From positions 40,461 through 104,460 of the forward strand of contig CADBFP010000004.1 in assembly GCA_902793995.1 (NCBI GenBank): a stretch of DNA of 64,000 bases. The letters run 5' to 3'. The translations under genes and the position numbers were made by a program. The notes beneath the pieces are model-generated. The model was not told where the DNA came from and did no database searches. It saw only the letters and a list, made by a program, of their open reading frames with translations. Below are positions 53,773-62,234 of the stretch, one piece after another (position 1 is the first letter of the stretch; each line of letters begins with the position of its first letter). This DNA comes from an uncultured Lachnospiraceae bacterium. GTDB taxonomy: Bacteria; Bacillota; Clostridia; Lachnospirales; Lachnospiraceae.

Positions 53773-54093
53773 ATGACTTTCTTCATCGCAGCCGCCAGTG
53801 ATATCGGCATTGGCGAAGCCCTGGGCAACATGGTGGTTGGCCTGGGAGTGGTGTTCCTGGCTCTGGTTTTCCTGAGCGGTATTATTTCCCTGTTTAAACT
53901 GATTGGCAAGGCAGACCACAAAGCTGCGCCGGCTCAGGCGAAGCCCGCTGTGAAGGCGGCTCCTGCGGCAGCTGCGGTGGCGGCCCCCAAGGAAGATAGC
54001 ATAGACGGCGCCGTGGTGGCAGCCATTTTAGCGGCGGTGGCTCAGAAATGCGGCCCCAACGCCCGGGTGGTCTCCATCGAGAAGGCAAAATAA
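53773..54093 (+). CDS. Sodium pump decarboxylase gamma subunit (OadG-like)
   Basis: A 106-aa protein: one N-terminal TM helix (about 17-41, MVVGLGVVFLALVFLSGIISLF), an Ala/Pro/Lys linker, and a short C-terminal helix (DGAVVAAILAAVAQK). OadG anchors the carboxyltransferase to the membrane beta subunit. First gene of the pump operon. Confidence 0.85.
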   Translation: MTFFIAAASDIGIGEALGNMVVGLGVVFLALVFLSGIISLFKLIGKADHKAAPAQAKPAVKAAPAAAAVAAPKEDSIDGAVVAAILAAVAQKCGPNARVVSIEKAK

Positions 54094-54097
54094 TTCG

Positions 54098-54122
54098 TAG
54101 GGGCGATTATTAATCGCCTTAA
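54098..54122. repeat. Single family B hairpin after oadG
   Basis: CGTAGG is followed by GGCGATT-ATT-AATCGCC (about 54104-54120): half of a family B element, placed directly after the oadG stop. Confidence 0.6.
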
Positions 54123-54183
54123 CCCGATGCAAAACTGAATTCAAAAATATTTACATACTCAATCTTTCCAGGAGGGAAATAAA

Positions 54184-54618
54184 ATGAGCAACTACAAGAT
54201 CACTGTCAACGGCGTAGCCTACGATGTAACCGTGGAAGGCGGCGGATTTGCCCCTGCTTTCTCCTCTCCCATGATGAGCCAGCCTGCGGCCTTTGCCCCT
54301 GTGGCTCCCGCTGCGGCCCCCGCCGCCCCTGCTGCTGCTCCGGCCGCCGCTCCCGCTGCTGCCCCCGCCGCTGCCCCCAAGGCTGCTGCTCCCGCTGCCG
54401 GCGGCGCCACCAATGTGGAAGCCCAGGTAATCGGCAAGATTTGGAAGATCGTGGCCAAGGTAGGCGACAGCGTATCTGCCGGTGACGAGATCGTTATCTT
54501 AGACTCCATGAAGATGGAAATCCCCGTGGTGGCTCCTGCGGATGGCACCGTGGCTTCTATCAATGTAAAGGAAGGCGACGCCGTAGAAGTAGGCGATGTG
54601 ATTGCGACCTTAAGCTAA
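54184..54618 (+). CDS. Biotin carboxyl carrier protein of the decarboxylase
   Basis: A 144-aa protein. Short N-terminal strand region (SNYKITVNGVAYDVTVEGG), a long Ala/Pro linker (about 35-78, repeated AAPAAAP), and a biotinyl domain with the carrier lysine in DSMKMEIPV (usual form E-A/S-MKM). It shuttles carboxybiotin between the carboxyltransferase (OadA) and the membrane decarboxylase (OadB). Separate here, whereas in Klebsiella it is fused to OadA. AGGAGG is 8 nt before the ATG. Confidence 0.93.
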   Translation: MSNYKITVNGVAYDVTVEGGGFAPAFSSPMMSQPAAFAPVAPAAAPAAPAAAPAAAPAAAPAAAPKAAAPAAGGATNVEAQVIGKIWKIVAKVGDSVSAGDEIVILDSMKMEIPVVAPADGTVASINVKEGDAVEVGDVIATLS

Positions 54619-54645
54619 GTTCAAAAGTCCTAAAGGAGAAGACAA

Positions 54646-56055
54646 ATGTTGCTTGGAATTGGAGAAACTTTCTCAAACCTGGCTCAGCAAACCGCCTTTG
54701 CATCCCTGGACTGGAAGAACTATGTGATGATTGTTGTCGCCTGCATCTTCCTGTACCTGGCTATCGCCAAAGGCTTTGAGCCCCTGCTGCTGACGCCCAT
54801 CGCGTTCGGTATGCTGCTGGTAAACATTTATCCGCAGATTATTGCCGCTCCCACCACCTCCTACCTGGATTTTGAAGGCAAGGAAGTGGGTATCGTGGAG
54901 TTTTCCGGGGAGGATCTGGCTTCGGCCATAGTGGCCCGGGGCAGTTCGGTCAGAGCCCAGGTCTATACGGACATCTGGGAAATCGACGGCAATAAGGCGG
55001 TTTTGAAGGATGCCACCGGGGTCACGGTTGCCACCCTGAAACCCGGCACGAATATGACCATAGAGGACAGTATCAATGAATTGTCCAGTGCGGTGCTGAA
55101 CAGTGCCTACACCACCAAGGAAAATGCCGGCGGCCTGCTGCACTACTTCTACATCCTGGATGAATGGGCCATTCTGCCCTGCCTCATCTTCATGGGTGTA
55201 GGCGCTATGACAGATTTTGCCCCCCTCATTGCCAACCCCATCAGCTTCCTTTTGGGCGCGGCGGCCCAGTTCGGTATCTATGTAGCTTACCTGGGCGCCA
55301 TTCTGCTGGGCTTTAAGGGCTCCGAAGCCGCTGCCATTTCCATCATCGGCGGCGCCGACGGTCCTACCTCCATCTTCCTGGCCTCCAAGCTTGGCCAGTT
55401 CCATCTGATGGGGCCCATCGCCGTGGCAGCCTATTCCTACATGTCCCTGGTGCCTATGATTCAGCCTCCCATTATGAAGCTGATGACTTCCGAGAAACAG
55501 CGGAAGATCAAGATGGGTCAGCTGCGGCCCGTATCCAAACTGGAACGGATCCTCTTCCCCATCGTCATCACCATCGTGGTGGCTATGATCCTGCCCTCCA
55601 CGGCGCCTCTGATCGGTATGCTGATGCTGGGCAACCTCTTCCGGGAATGCGGCGTGACCCGTCAGCTGCAGGAGACCGCCTCCAACGCCCTGATGTATAT
55701 CGTGGTTATCCTGCTGGCGATTTCCGTGGGTGCTACCACCAGCGGCGAGGCCTTCCTGCGGATTGAAACCTTAAAGATCGTGGTGCTGGGCCTGGTGGCC
55801 TTCGCCTTCGGTACCTTCGGCGGCATGGTGCTGGGCCAGGTGCTCTGCAAAGCCACGGGGGGCAAGATCAACCCGCTCATCGGTTCTGCCGGCGTGTCCG
55901 CCGTGCCTATGGCGGCCCGTGTGTCCCAGAAAGTGGGGGCTCAGGCAGATCCTACCAACTTCCTGCTGATGCATGCTATGGGCCCGAATGTGGCCGGTGT
56001 TATCGGCACCGCTGTGGCGGCCGGCGTGTTCATGGCCATCTACGGCGTGTTCTAA
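54646..56055 (+). CDS. oadB: Sodium-translocating decarboxylase beta subunit with an inserted domain
   Basis: A 469-aa membrane protein. Conserved OadB regions: LGVGAMTDF-type FMGVGAMTDFAPLIANP, the essential Asp in SIIGGADGPTSIFLASKL, MLGNLFRECGV, VGATTSGEAF and SAVPMAARVSQ. It decarboxylates carboxybiotin and pumps sodium outward. Compared with typical OadB (about 375-435 aa), residues about 68-160 between the first TM pair and LLHYFYILDEWAILP are extra and soluble (YLDFEGKEVGIVEFSGEDL ... INELSSAVLNSAYTTKENAGG). In frame, with normal codon use. Confidence 0.93.
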   Translation: MLLGIGETFSNLAQQTAFASLDWKNYVMIVVACIFLYLAIAKGFEPLLLTPIAFGMLLVNIYPQIIAAPTTSYLDFEGKEVGIVEFSGEDLASAIVARGSSVRAQVYTDIWEIDGNKAVLKDATGVTVATLKPGTNMTIEDSINELSSAVLNSAYTTKENAGGLLHYFYILDEWAILPCLIFMGVGAMTDFAPLIANPISFLLGAAAQFGIYVAYLGAILLGFKGSEAAAISIIGGADGPTSIFLASKLGQFHLMGPIAVAAYSYMSLVPMIQPPIMKLMTSEKQRKIKMGQLRPVSKLERILFPIVITIVVAMILPSTAPLIGMLMLGNLFRECGVTRQLQETASNALMYIVVILLAISVGATTSGEAFLRIETLKIVVLGLVAFAFGTFGGMVLGQVLCKATGGKINPLIGSAGVSAVPMAARVSQKVGAQADPTNFLLMHAMGPNVAGVIGTAVAAGVFMAIYGVF

Positions 56056-56070
56056 AGCGTTGTTACAGCC

Positions 56071-56099
56071 GGGCGGTGCTTTGCGCCGCCCCTTTTTTT
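56071..56099 (+). terminator. Terminator between oadB and oadA
   Basis: GGGCGGTGC (56071-56079) pairs with GCGCCGCCC (56083-56091, one G-U) around TTT, then C and seven T. It should reduce read-through into oadA, so oadA may have its own weak promoter or be expressed at a lower level. Confidence 0.85.
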
Positions 56100-56146
56100 A
56101 CAGGAATTTTTCTGTTTGTCGTATAGGAAATGAAAGGAAGTACCTT

Positions 56147-57775
56147 ATGCCTGATATCAAGCACCCCGTAAAAATCACCGAAACCGTCCTCCGGGACGGC
56201 CATCAGTCCTTAATCGCCACCCGTATGACTACGGAGCAGATGCTGCCCATCATCGAAAAGATGGACAAAGTCGGCTATCATTCCGTGGAAATGTGGGGCG
56301 GCGCCACCTTCGACGCCTCCCTGCGCTTTTTGGGGGAAGATCCCTGGGAGCGCCTGCGGAAAATCCGGGAGGGCTTTAAAAACACCAAGCTGCAAATGCT
56401 TTTCCGAGCCCAGAACATCCTGGGCTACCGGCATTATGCGGACGATGTGGTGGATTATTTCGTTAAAAAATCCCTGGATAACGGCATTGACATTATCCGG
56501 ATTTTCGATGCCCTAAATGACCTACGGAATCTTGAGACCGCCGTGACTGCCACCAAAAAGTACGGCGGCAACGTGCAGACTGCCATTTCCTACACCCTGG
56601 GCGAGCCTTATACCGTGGAGTATTTCACTAAGCTGGCCAAGTCCATGGAGGACATGGGGGCAGATTCCATTTGCGTGAAGGATATGGCAGGCCTGTTGAT
56701 TCCTTATGAAGCGGAGAAGCTGGTAAAAGCCTTAAAGGAAACCGTGAAAGTTCCCATCCAGCTCCACACCCATTACACCAGCGGTGTGGCGGCTATGAGC
56801 TATATGCGGGGCATTGAAGCCGGAGCGGATATTATTGACACCGCCATGAGCCCCTTCGCCCTGGGCACCAGCCAGCCCTCCACGGAGGTGATGGTGCGGA
56901 CCTTCAAGGGCACCCCGTACGATACGGGCCTGAACGAAGAACTGCTGCTGGAAATTGCGGATTATTTCCGGCCTTTAAGAGAAGAAGCTCTGGCCAGCGG
57001 CCTGCTGAATCCCAAGGTTCTGGGGGTGGATATTAACACCCTGAAATACCAGGTGCCCGGGGGCATGCTGAGCAATCTGGTGAGCCAGCTGAAGGATCAG
57101 CACGCGGAAGATAAGTTCTACGATGTGCTGAACGAGATCCCCCGGGTGCGGGAGGATATGGGCATGCCGCCTCTGGTGACCCCTTCCAGCCAGATTGTGG
57201 GGACCCAGGCGGTGATGAATGTGCTCTTCGGCGAGCGCTATAAGGTGGCCACCAAGGAAACCAAGGCCTTGCTCCACGGCGAATACGGCCAGACGGTGCG
57301 GCCCTTCAACAAGGAAGTGCAGAAGAAGGTCATCGGGGATGCGGAGCCCATTACCTGCCGCCCGGCGGACTTAATCGAAAACGAACTGCCCAAGCTGCGG
57401 GAGGAAATCAAAGAGTACAGCATTCAGGACGAAGATGTGCTGACCTATGCCCTCTTCCCTCAGGTAGCCATGGACTTCTTTAAGGAACGGGCCGCCGGCT
57501 TCCCCAAAAAGAAGGCGGAAGCCGAGGCGAAACAGGCCCCTGCCTCCACCCCGAAGGGGGGGAAGGTGGCGCAAAGCGCCGGAGGGGGGCGGTCAGAGGA
57601 CGCTTCTGTCAAATTGGTACCCCTGCCTGCGCCTTTCCTGAATTCCTACCCTGGCGTGGTAGGAGAAGCCGCCCTGCCCTACCTGGATCCCGCCCCCAAG
57701 GCCGGGGATCAGATGGCCGGCTCCGCCGCAATGGACGGCAAGAAAGTAGATTATCAAATCGATTGCCTGGGATAA
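56147..57775 (+). CDS. oadA: Oxaloacetate decarboxylase alpha subunit / pyruvate carboxylase subunit B, without biotin domain
   Basis: A 542-aa carboxyltransferase. The TIM barrel has TVLRDGHQS with Asp17, CVKDMAG with Lys178 and LHTHYTSG with His207 and His209, at the same positions as known OadA metal and carboxyl-transfer residues. PTSE-type QIVGTQAVMNVL follows, then the PYC_OADA domain. Where the biotin domain would normally follow, there is a linker holding an in-frame repeat (residues about 465-483) and a short tail (VPLPAPFLNSYPGVVGEAALPYLDPAPK). The carrier is encoded separately at 54184. The start is ATG 56147 after AAAGGAAG. It transfers carboxylate from oxaloacetate to biotin. Confidence 0.92.
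   Translation: MPDIKHPVKITETVLRDGHQSLIATRMTTEQMLPIIEKMDKVGYHSVEMWGGATFDASLRFLGEDPWERLRKIREGFKNTKLQMLFRAQNILGYRHYADDVVDYFVKKSLDNGIDIIRIFDALNDLRNLETAVTATKKYGGNVQTAISYTLGEPYTVEYFTKLAKSMEDMGADSICVKDMAGLLIPYEAEKLVKALKETVKVPIQLHTHYTSGVAAMSYMRGIEAGADIIDTAMSPFALGTSQPSTEVMVRTFKGTPYDTGLNEELLLEIADYFRPLREEALASGLLNPKVLGVDINTLKYQVPGGMLSNLVSQLKDQHAEDKFYDVLNEIPRVREDMGMPPLVTPSSQIVGTQAVMNVLFGERYKVATKETKALLHGEYGQTVRPFNKEVQKKVIGDAEPITCRPADLIENELPKLREEIKEYSIQDEDVLTYALFPQVAMDFFKERAAGFPKKKAEAEAKQAPASTPKGGKVAQSAGGGRSEDASVKLVPLPAPFLNSYPGVVGEAALPYLDPAPKAGDQMAGSAAMDGKKVDYQIDCLG
57541..57592. repeat. Palindromic repeat in frame inside oadA
   Basis: CCCC (57549-57552) pairs with GGGG around GAA, and GGCGC (57568-57572) pairs with GCGCC (57576-57580) around AAA, flanked by G-runs. 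The pattern of a C-rich half, GGAAGGTGGC, a small hairpin and GGAGGGGG resembles intergenic repeats of gut Firmicutes. It encodes the low-complexity linker STPKGGKVAQSAGGGR. Confidence 0.65.
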
Positions 57776-57794
57776 CCTATCGGAGGATGCCTCT

Positions 57795-59309
57795 ATGCGA
57801 TTCCTGTTTAAAAGAATCCTTCTGGTAATCCCCTGCTTTCTGATTATTCTCAGCTTTTCCTCATGTCAGGAACAGGTCCGGGAGAGTTCTGCACCAAACG
57901 CTACAGAAACCACCCCCGCTCCTTCGGAAACCGGAGCGCAGCCCATCGCCCCTACAGGCGATGAGCCCGCCCCGGCTTTTCCTATACCCGCTTTTTCCTT
58001 TGCCGGGAAAGGCGATCGCACCATATATCTGGACCGGGAAGGGGCCATAATCGCCTCTTTACCGGAAAGTGCAAGGATTATCACGGACTGCGTCAGCGGC
58101 GAGCCCCTTTACTATACCAACAGAAGCAAAGGGACCACAACGCTGTATAATCTGGCGGGGGAGGAACTGGATTCATCCGAGTCCGCTTACGGAAGCGGCT
58201 TTGGCCCCTATGTCATCCGGGGCAAAGGCGCAGGGCTGGGATTTTCTATGGGGATTATTACCGATGGAGATTTGATCGATCCCGTCGGAGGGACCTGTCT
58301 CCTGGAGGGGGTTACCAACCTTTATCCCCTGGGGGAGGGAAAAGCCCTGGTGCTGCGGCCGGGCTCAGAGCCGGCTTACCTGCTGGACCAAAGGGGGCAG
58401 GTGTCGGCGTGGCCCGGAGAGGCAGATCTGTTTTTGATGCCTCTCGTCAATATAAGCCGGAAAGACCTCCTCATTTGCGGCAGATCCGAGGGGGGATACC
58501 TGTTTTATGACACGGAATGCAAGTTGTTAAAAAGCGTCAAGGCTTATGAGGGGGAAGTGATTTTTCCTCAAGGGAAGAGCCCGGATCTTTGTATTCTTAC
58601 CAGAAAGGGCAGGAATCTGGAGATATGGGATTACCGCCGGAACATCAGCTATACCCTGGATGAAAATGCCCCTCTGTGGGAAAGCATGGGTACTGAGGAG
58701 TATCATGCGCTGCAGTCCAACGGACGGCTGATCTGGACCCCTGACCGGCTGTATGATATAAAGGGGAAATTGCTTTATCAATTTGACAGGATTGCTTACC
58801 GGAGCAGTCCGGAGATGCCCTTTTTGGCCAGTAGAGGAAACAAGGTGTTCGTGCTGGATGGAGAGGGCAGGATACTCCGGGAAAAGGAAATCCCCAATCT
58901 TCAAGAGCTGGCGGATTACAATCTGCCGGAGGATGCCGCCCTGGTTCCCCTGCTGCTACGGGGGGAGAGAGGAACGCGGGAGGAATATAATTGGAGCATC
59001 CTGCTGCTAAATGCGGAACTGGAGTCCCTGTCCCAGAGACGATTCCACTCTGTATGGGAGGCGGCACCGGGAATCCTGACCCTGGAATATATAGAGGGAG
59101 GTGCCGTAATGAAAACCCTGCTGATGGACAGGCAGGGGCGGATCCTGATAGAGGATATCCGGGGAGTGGGCTACCCCCTGGGCGGGGCGCCGGAAGGACT
59201 CATGGCCGTAGCCAAAGGGCCGTATATCGGTTTGATGGATCAGGAGGGCCGATGGGTGCGGAAGAACAGCATTTATGATATTCCGTTGTCCTATTTTTAC
59301 GAGGATTGA
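57795..59309 (+). CDS. Secreted lipoprotein with repeat (WG/propeller-like) architecture
   Basis: A 504-aa protein. The signal peptide MRFLFKRILLVIPCFLIILSFSSC ends in a lipobox with Cys at about 24, then a Pro/Thr/Glu linker. The remainder consists of recurrent short beta units containing x-L-x-D-x-x-G (IYLDREGAIIASL, YLLDQRGQVSAW, FVLDGEGRILREK, LLMDRQGRILIED, GLMDQEGRWVRK), characteristic of WG-type or beta-propeller repeats. No catalytic motif. It follows oadA by 19 nt and precedes the PstS-like gene; function unknown. Confidence 0.6.
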   Translation: MRFLFKRILLVIPCFLIILSFSSCQEQVRESSAPNATETTPAPSETGAQPIAPTGDEPAPAFPIPAFSFAGKGDRTIYLDREGAIIASLPESARIITDCVSGEPLYYTNRSKGTTTLYNLAGEELDSSESAYGSGFGPYVIRGKGAGLGFSMGIITDGDLIDPVGGTCLLEGVTNLYPLGEGKALVLRPGSEPAYLLDQRGQVSAWPGEADLFLMPLVNISRKDLLICGRSEGGYLFYDTECKLLKSVKAYEGEVIFPQGKSPDLCILTRKGRNLEIWDYRRNISYTLDENAPLWESMGTEEYHALQSNGRLIWTPDRLYDIKGKLLYQFDRIAYRSSPEMPFLASRGNKVFVLDGEGRILREKEIPNLQELADYNLPEDAALVPLLLRGERGTREEYNWSILLLNAELESLSQRRFHSVWEAAPGILTLEYIEGGAVMKTLLMDRQGRILIEDIRGVGYPLGGAPEGLMAVAKGPYIGLMDQEGRWVRKNSIYDIPLSYFYED

Positions 59310-59338
59310 AATAGATAAAAAGATATAAGGAGGTACTT

Positions 59339-60355
59339 ATGAAAAAGACAATAATCGTGCTCTGCGGCGGCCTGCTTTTGCTGCTGGCTGCCTGCGGGAA
59401 TCAGCCGGGCGCAGCATCTTCCCCCGTGACGGACAGCACCTCCGCCGTCACAACCACCCAGGCGCCTGCCACCTCGCTCCCCCCTTCGGAAAGCGCATCC
59501 CTGCCCGCTTCCGCCCTGCCCATCCCGGGTATTGACAAGGACCATTATCCCTGGATCGACGGCTCCACCGCCAATCATCCCCTGCTGGCCCGGATCTACC
59601 GGGAAATCTGCGGGGTAGATAAGGAAACATCCGAAACCATGGTGAACTTTGACCTGGGCAGCACCGGCAGCATCTGGCAGAAAATGCTGTCGGACAAAAA
59701 GGGGAACAGCACCCCGGACCTGTGGATCGTTTACGAGGCGCCGGAGGATGTGAAAAAGATCCATAAAAAGGACTTTGACGATTTTGAAATCGAGCCGTTG
59801 GGCCGAGACGCTCTGGTTTTTATGGTGAATGTGCAGAATCCTGTGGAAAATCTGAGCGTGCAGCAGCTGTATGATATTTACACCGGCAAGCTTACCAACT
59901 GGAAAGAAGTGGGTGGCAAGGACGAGCCCATTATCGCCTTTCAGCGGAATGCGGACTCCGGCAGCCAGACCTTGTTTATGAAACTGCTGATGCAGGGAAA
60001 GGAGCCCATGAAGCCCCCTACCAATCAGCTGATCAGCACCATGGGCATGCTGATCGATCAGGTGGCGGCCTATGACGGCCAGGGCAGTTCTCTGGGCTTT
60101 TCCGTATTCTTTTACGCGACGCTGATGCACGCCAATCCGGCGCTGAAGCTTTTATCCGTGGATGGGGTGGCGCCGGAGAATGAGAGCATTCTGAAAGGCA
60201 AATACCCTTTGACCAATGATTTTTATGTGGTAATCCGCAAAAGCGAGCCGGCGGACAGCCCGGTGCGGGCCTTGCGGGACTGGCTGCTTTCGGAGGAGGG
60301 CCGCCGGATCCTGGAAGAAGAGCAATATGTCTGGGGACGGGAAGGGTTGGACTGA
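59339..60355 (+). CDS. PstS-like (PBP-like) substrate-binding lipoprotein, orphan
   Basis: A 338-aa lipoprotein: signal MKKTIIVLCGGLLLLLAAC with Cys at 19, Thr/Ser/Pro linker, then a PBP_like_2 fold: IDGSTANHPLLARIYREICG (phosphate-type binding loop DGSTA), LGRDALVFMVNVQNPVENLSVQQLYDIYTGKLTNWKEVGG and FQRNADSGSQTLFMKLLM. These are PstS-family landmarks for phosphate or another oxyanion. No pstCAB follows, so it may be a sensor or a component working with a transporter elsewhere. AGGAGG before the ATG. Confidence 0.8.
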   Translation: MKKTIIVLCGGLLLLLAACGNQPGAASSPVTDSTSAVTTTQAPATSLPPSESASLPASALPIPGIDKDHYPWIDGSTANHPLLARIYREICGVDKETSETMVNFDLGSTGSIWQKMLSDKKGNSTPDLWIVYEAPEDVKKIHKKDFDDFEIEPLGRDALVFMVNVQNPVENLSVQQLYDIYTGKLTNWKEVGGKDEPIIAFQRNADSGSQTLFMKLLMQGKEPMKPPTNQLISTMGMLIDQVAAYDGQGSSLGFSVFFYATLMHANPALKLLSVDGVAPENESILKGKYPLTNDFYVVIRKSEPADSPVRALRDWLLSEEGRRILEEEQYVWGREGLD

Positions 60356-60363
60356 TTTCCCAG

Positions 60364-60393
60364 CGTGTCATCCTGAGCGCAGCGAAGGATCCC
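60364..60393 (+). repeat. Solo family D repeat half
   Basis: TGTCATCCTGAGCGCAGC (60366 onward), then GAAGGATCC: one arm of the family D repeat without an inverted partner within 100 bp. It lies in the leader of the GMP synthase gene. Confidence 0.7.
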
Positions 60394-60461
60394 AAAATCT
60401 CCTTGCACTCTGCCTCATTTTATGGCATAACAAGAACAGAAAAATCAAAAGGAGCACCATC

Positions 60462-61445
60462 ATGCAAACTGACATCCGTCCCGAATCCATGGCTCGCATC
60501 AACACCCAGGCCCAGGCCCAGGCCTTTATCGACGAACAAATCCAAGCCATCCGTGCCCAGGTGGGGGACGGCAAGGTCCTCCTGGCCCTTTCCGGGGGCG
60601 TGGACTCCTCTGTGGTGGCCGCCCTTTTGGTGAAAGCCATCGGCAAGCAGCTGGTCTGCGTCCATGTGAACCACGGCCTGCTCCGCAAGGGAGAACCGGA
60701 GGAAGTCATCCGGGTTTTCCGGGGAGAAATGGATGCCAATCTGATTTATGTGGATGCGGTGGACCGCTTCCTGGACAAGCTGGCGGGGGTGGATGACCCG
60801 GAAACCAAGCGGAAGATCATCGGCAAGGAGTTTATCGAGGTCTTCGCTGAAGAGGCCCGGAAGCTGGAAGGCATCAAATTCCTGGCCCAGGGGACCATTT
60901 ATCCGGACATTCTGGAGTCCAAGGACGGCATCAAGGCCCATCACAATGTGGGCGGTCTGCCGGAGGATCTGGAGTTTGAATTAGTGGAGCCGGTGAAGCT
61001 CCTGTACAAAGACGAAGTGCGTGTGGTGGGGGATGCCCTGGGCCTGCCCCATGGCATGGTGTACCGCCAGCCCTTCCCCGGCCCCGGCCTGGGAGTGCGC
61101 TGCACCGGCGCCATCACAAGAGACCGTCTGGAGGCCCTGCGGGAGTCGGATGCTATCCTCCGGGAGGAGTTTGCCAAGGCCGGCCTGGAAGGCAAGGTGT
61201 GGCAGTATTTCACCGTGGTGCCGGATTTCAAATCCACCGGCATCAGGGAGGGCAAGCGCAGCTTCGACTGGCCCTGCATCATCCGGGCCATCAACACCGT
61301 GGATGTGGTGGAAGTAACTCCGGAATACCTGCCGGCGGAGCTGATTAAAACCCTGGTGGACCGCATTACTTCGGAAGTGCCCGGCATTTCCCGTGTCCTG
61401 GTGGACTACACCCCCAAACCCCCGGCCACGGTGGAGTGGGAGTGA
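60462..61445 (+). CDS. guaA: GMP synthase ATP-pyrophosphatase subunit (no glutaminase domain)
   Basis: A 327-aa protein covering only the C-terminal two thirds of GuaA. The ATP-PPase P-loop LALSGGVDSSVVAALL (about 42-57) is present, as are VNHGLLRKGE, AQGTIYPDILES, HHNVGGLPE, PFPGPGLGVRC and the dimerisation end KPPATVEWE. The usual class I glutamine amidotransferase domain (about 190 aa) is absent, and the upstream DNA is a lipoprotein gene plus a repeat, not a remnant. It therefore aminates XMP with ammonia or with a separately encoded amidotransferase. GGAG lies 8 nt before ATG 60462. The integrative element begins after its 3' end, a known attachment locus. Confidence 0.93.
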   Translation: MQTDIRPESMARINTQAQAQAFIDEQIQAIRAQVGDGKVLLALSGGVDSSVVAALLVKAIGKQLVCVHVNHGLLRKGEPEEVIRVFRGEMDANLIYVDAVDRFLDKLAGVDDPETKRKIIGKEFIEVFAEEARKLEGIKFLAQGTIYPDILESKDGIKAHHNVGGLPEDLEFELVEPVKLLYKDEVRVVGDALGLPHGMVYRQPFPGPGLGVRCTGAITRDRLEALRESDAILREEFAKAGLEGKVWQYFTVVPDFKSTGIREGKRSFDWPCIIRAINTVDVVEVTPEYLPAELIKTLVDRITSEVPGISRVLVDYTPKPPATVEWE

Positions 61446-61502
61446 GATACCGGATTCCCAAAACCCAGTATTTTCAAGGCTTTCCGGCTTCGACAAGGTT
61501 CC

Positions 61503-61523
61503 TTTGATAACAATTTGATAACA
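61503..61523. repeat. Direct repeat near the element end
   Basis: TTTGATAACA occurs twice (61503-61512 and 61514-61523), 58 bp after the guaA stop. Short direct repeats of this kind at an element end are typical integrase arm-binding sites; this role is inferred. Confidence 0.4.
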
Positions 61524-61615
61524 GTTGCATGATCTCCCTTTATTCTCCCTATCAAGGGGTTTAGGGGTAAAAGAGTCATTCTTGACGGTTTGCGACTGGA
61601 ACTATCCATATTATG

Positions 61616-61653
61616 AAAGCCCTTCGCTGTGGGTATGCAGCGAAGGGCTTTTT
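61616..61653. terminator. Bidirectional terminator at the element border
   Basis: AAAGCCCTTCGCTG (61616-61629) pairs with CAGCGAAGGGCTTT (from 61638) around an 8-nt loop; T-runs on both strands. It would end both guaA transcription and the leftward repressor transcript. Confidence 0.85.
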
Positions 61654-61672
61654 GTCGTTATGGGGGGTGATC

Positions 61673-62203
61673 TCAGTCTTTATTGAGCTTGCCTTTGAGT
61701 GCCTTTACCATAGCGTCGCTCAGTTCCTGGGATGGTACTTTTGCCGTGATCTGCGTGTCATCGTACTGCGGATAGTAGTAGCGCCACTTATCATATTCGT
61801 CTCTGCTGATCTCTCCGGCACGGTACTTCTCGGCAACAGCTGCCCAGGCACAGACCAGCTCAGAGATACGGGCAGCATCTTTCCCCTTCCGGGGATCAAT
61901 GCGGAAAAGGACCTCTCCGTCCCTGGTCTCGATGGTCAGACCATAGCGATCCTCCAAAGCAAACAGGGTGTGCATCAGGCCAAAGTAACTGTCAATGTCA
62001 GGGACGTTGAGTGCAAGCGGAGATACATCAAGAGCACCGGCCAGAGCCTTGGTCAGATCCTCTTTCGGTGTGCGTGTACCTGCCTCATATTGAGCCATGC
62101 GGATATCGGCGGTCTTCTCTGGAAAGCCGACCAGTGTACCAAGATATTTCTGTGTCATGCCCCGCAGATTGCGGATGAAGCGTATCCTTTCTCCAATCGC
62201 CAT
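61673..62203 (-). CDS. XRE-family repressor of the integrative element
   Basis: A 176-aa protein: N-terminal HTH (AIGERIRFIRNLRGMTQKYLGTLVGFPEKTADIRMAQYEAGTRTPKEDLTKALAGAL, residues 2-58), and a C-terminal domain (DSYFGLMHTLFALEDRYGLTIE ... EYDKWRYYYPQYDD) found in regulators of Clostridia conjugative transposons. GGAGGG precedes the ATG. It is transcribed divergently from xis-int, with operator-like repeats inside both promoters, so it probably represses excision genes and itself. Confidence 0.88.
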   Translation of the reverse strand: MAIGERIRFIRNLRGMTQKYLGTLVGFPEKTADIRMAQYEAGTRTPKEDLTKALAGALDVSPLALNVPDIDSYFGLMHTLFALEDRYGLTIETRDGEVLFRIDPRKGKDAARISELVCAWAAVAEKYRAGEISRDEYDKWRYYYPQYDDTQITAKVPSQELSDAMVKALKGKLNKD

Positions 62204-62234
62204 AGGAAAACCCTCCTGTATATGTACTGATCAG

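Noticed and set aside
53773-57775. Assignment as methylmalonyl-CoA decarboxylase
   Set aside because: The alpha component is a pyruvate/oxaloacetate carboxyltransferase with Asp17, Lys178, His207 and His209, not the crotonase-like MmdA carboxyltransferase.
60327-60461. N-terminal extension of the GMP synthase reading CHPERSEGSQ
   Set aside because: This peptide is the translation of a family D repeat in the leader. ATG 60462 has a proper ribosome binding site and matches the family start of the ATP-PPase domain.
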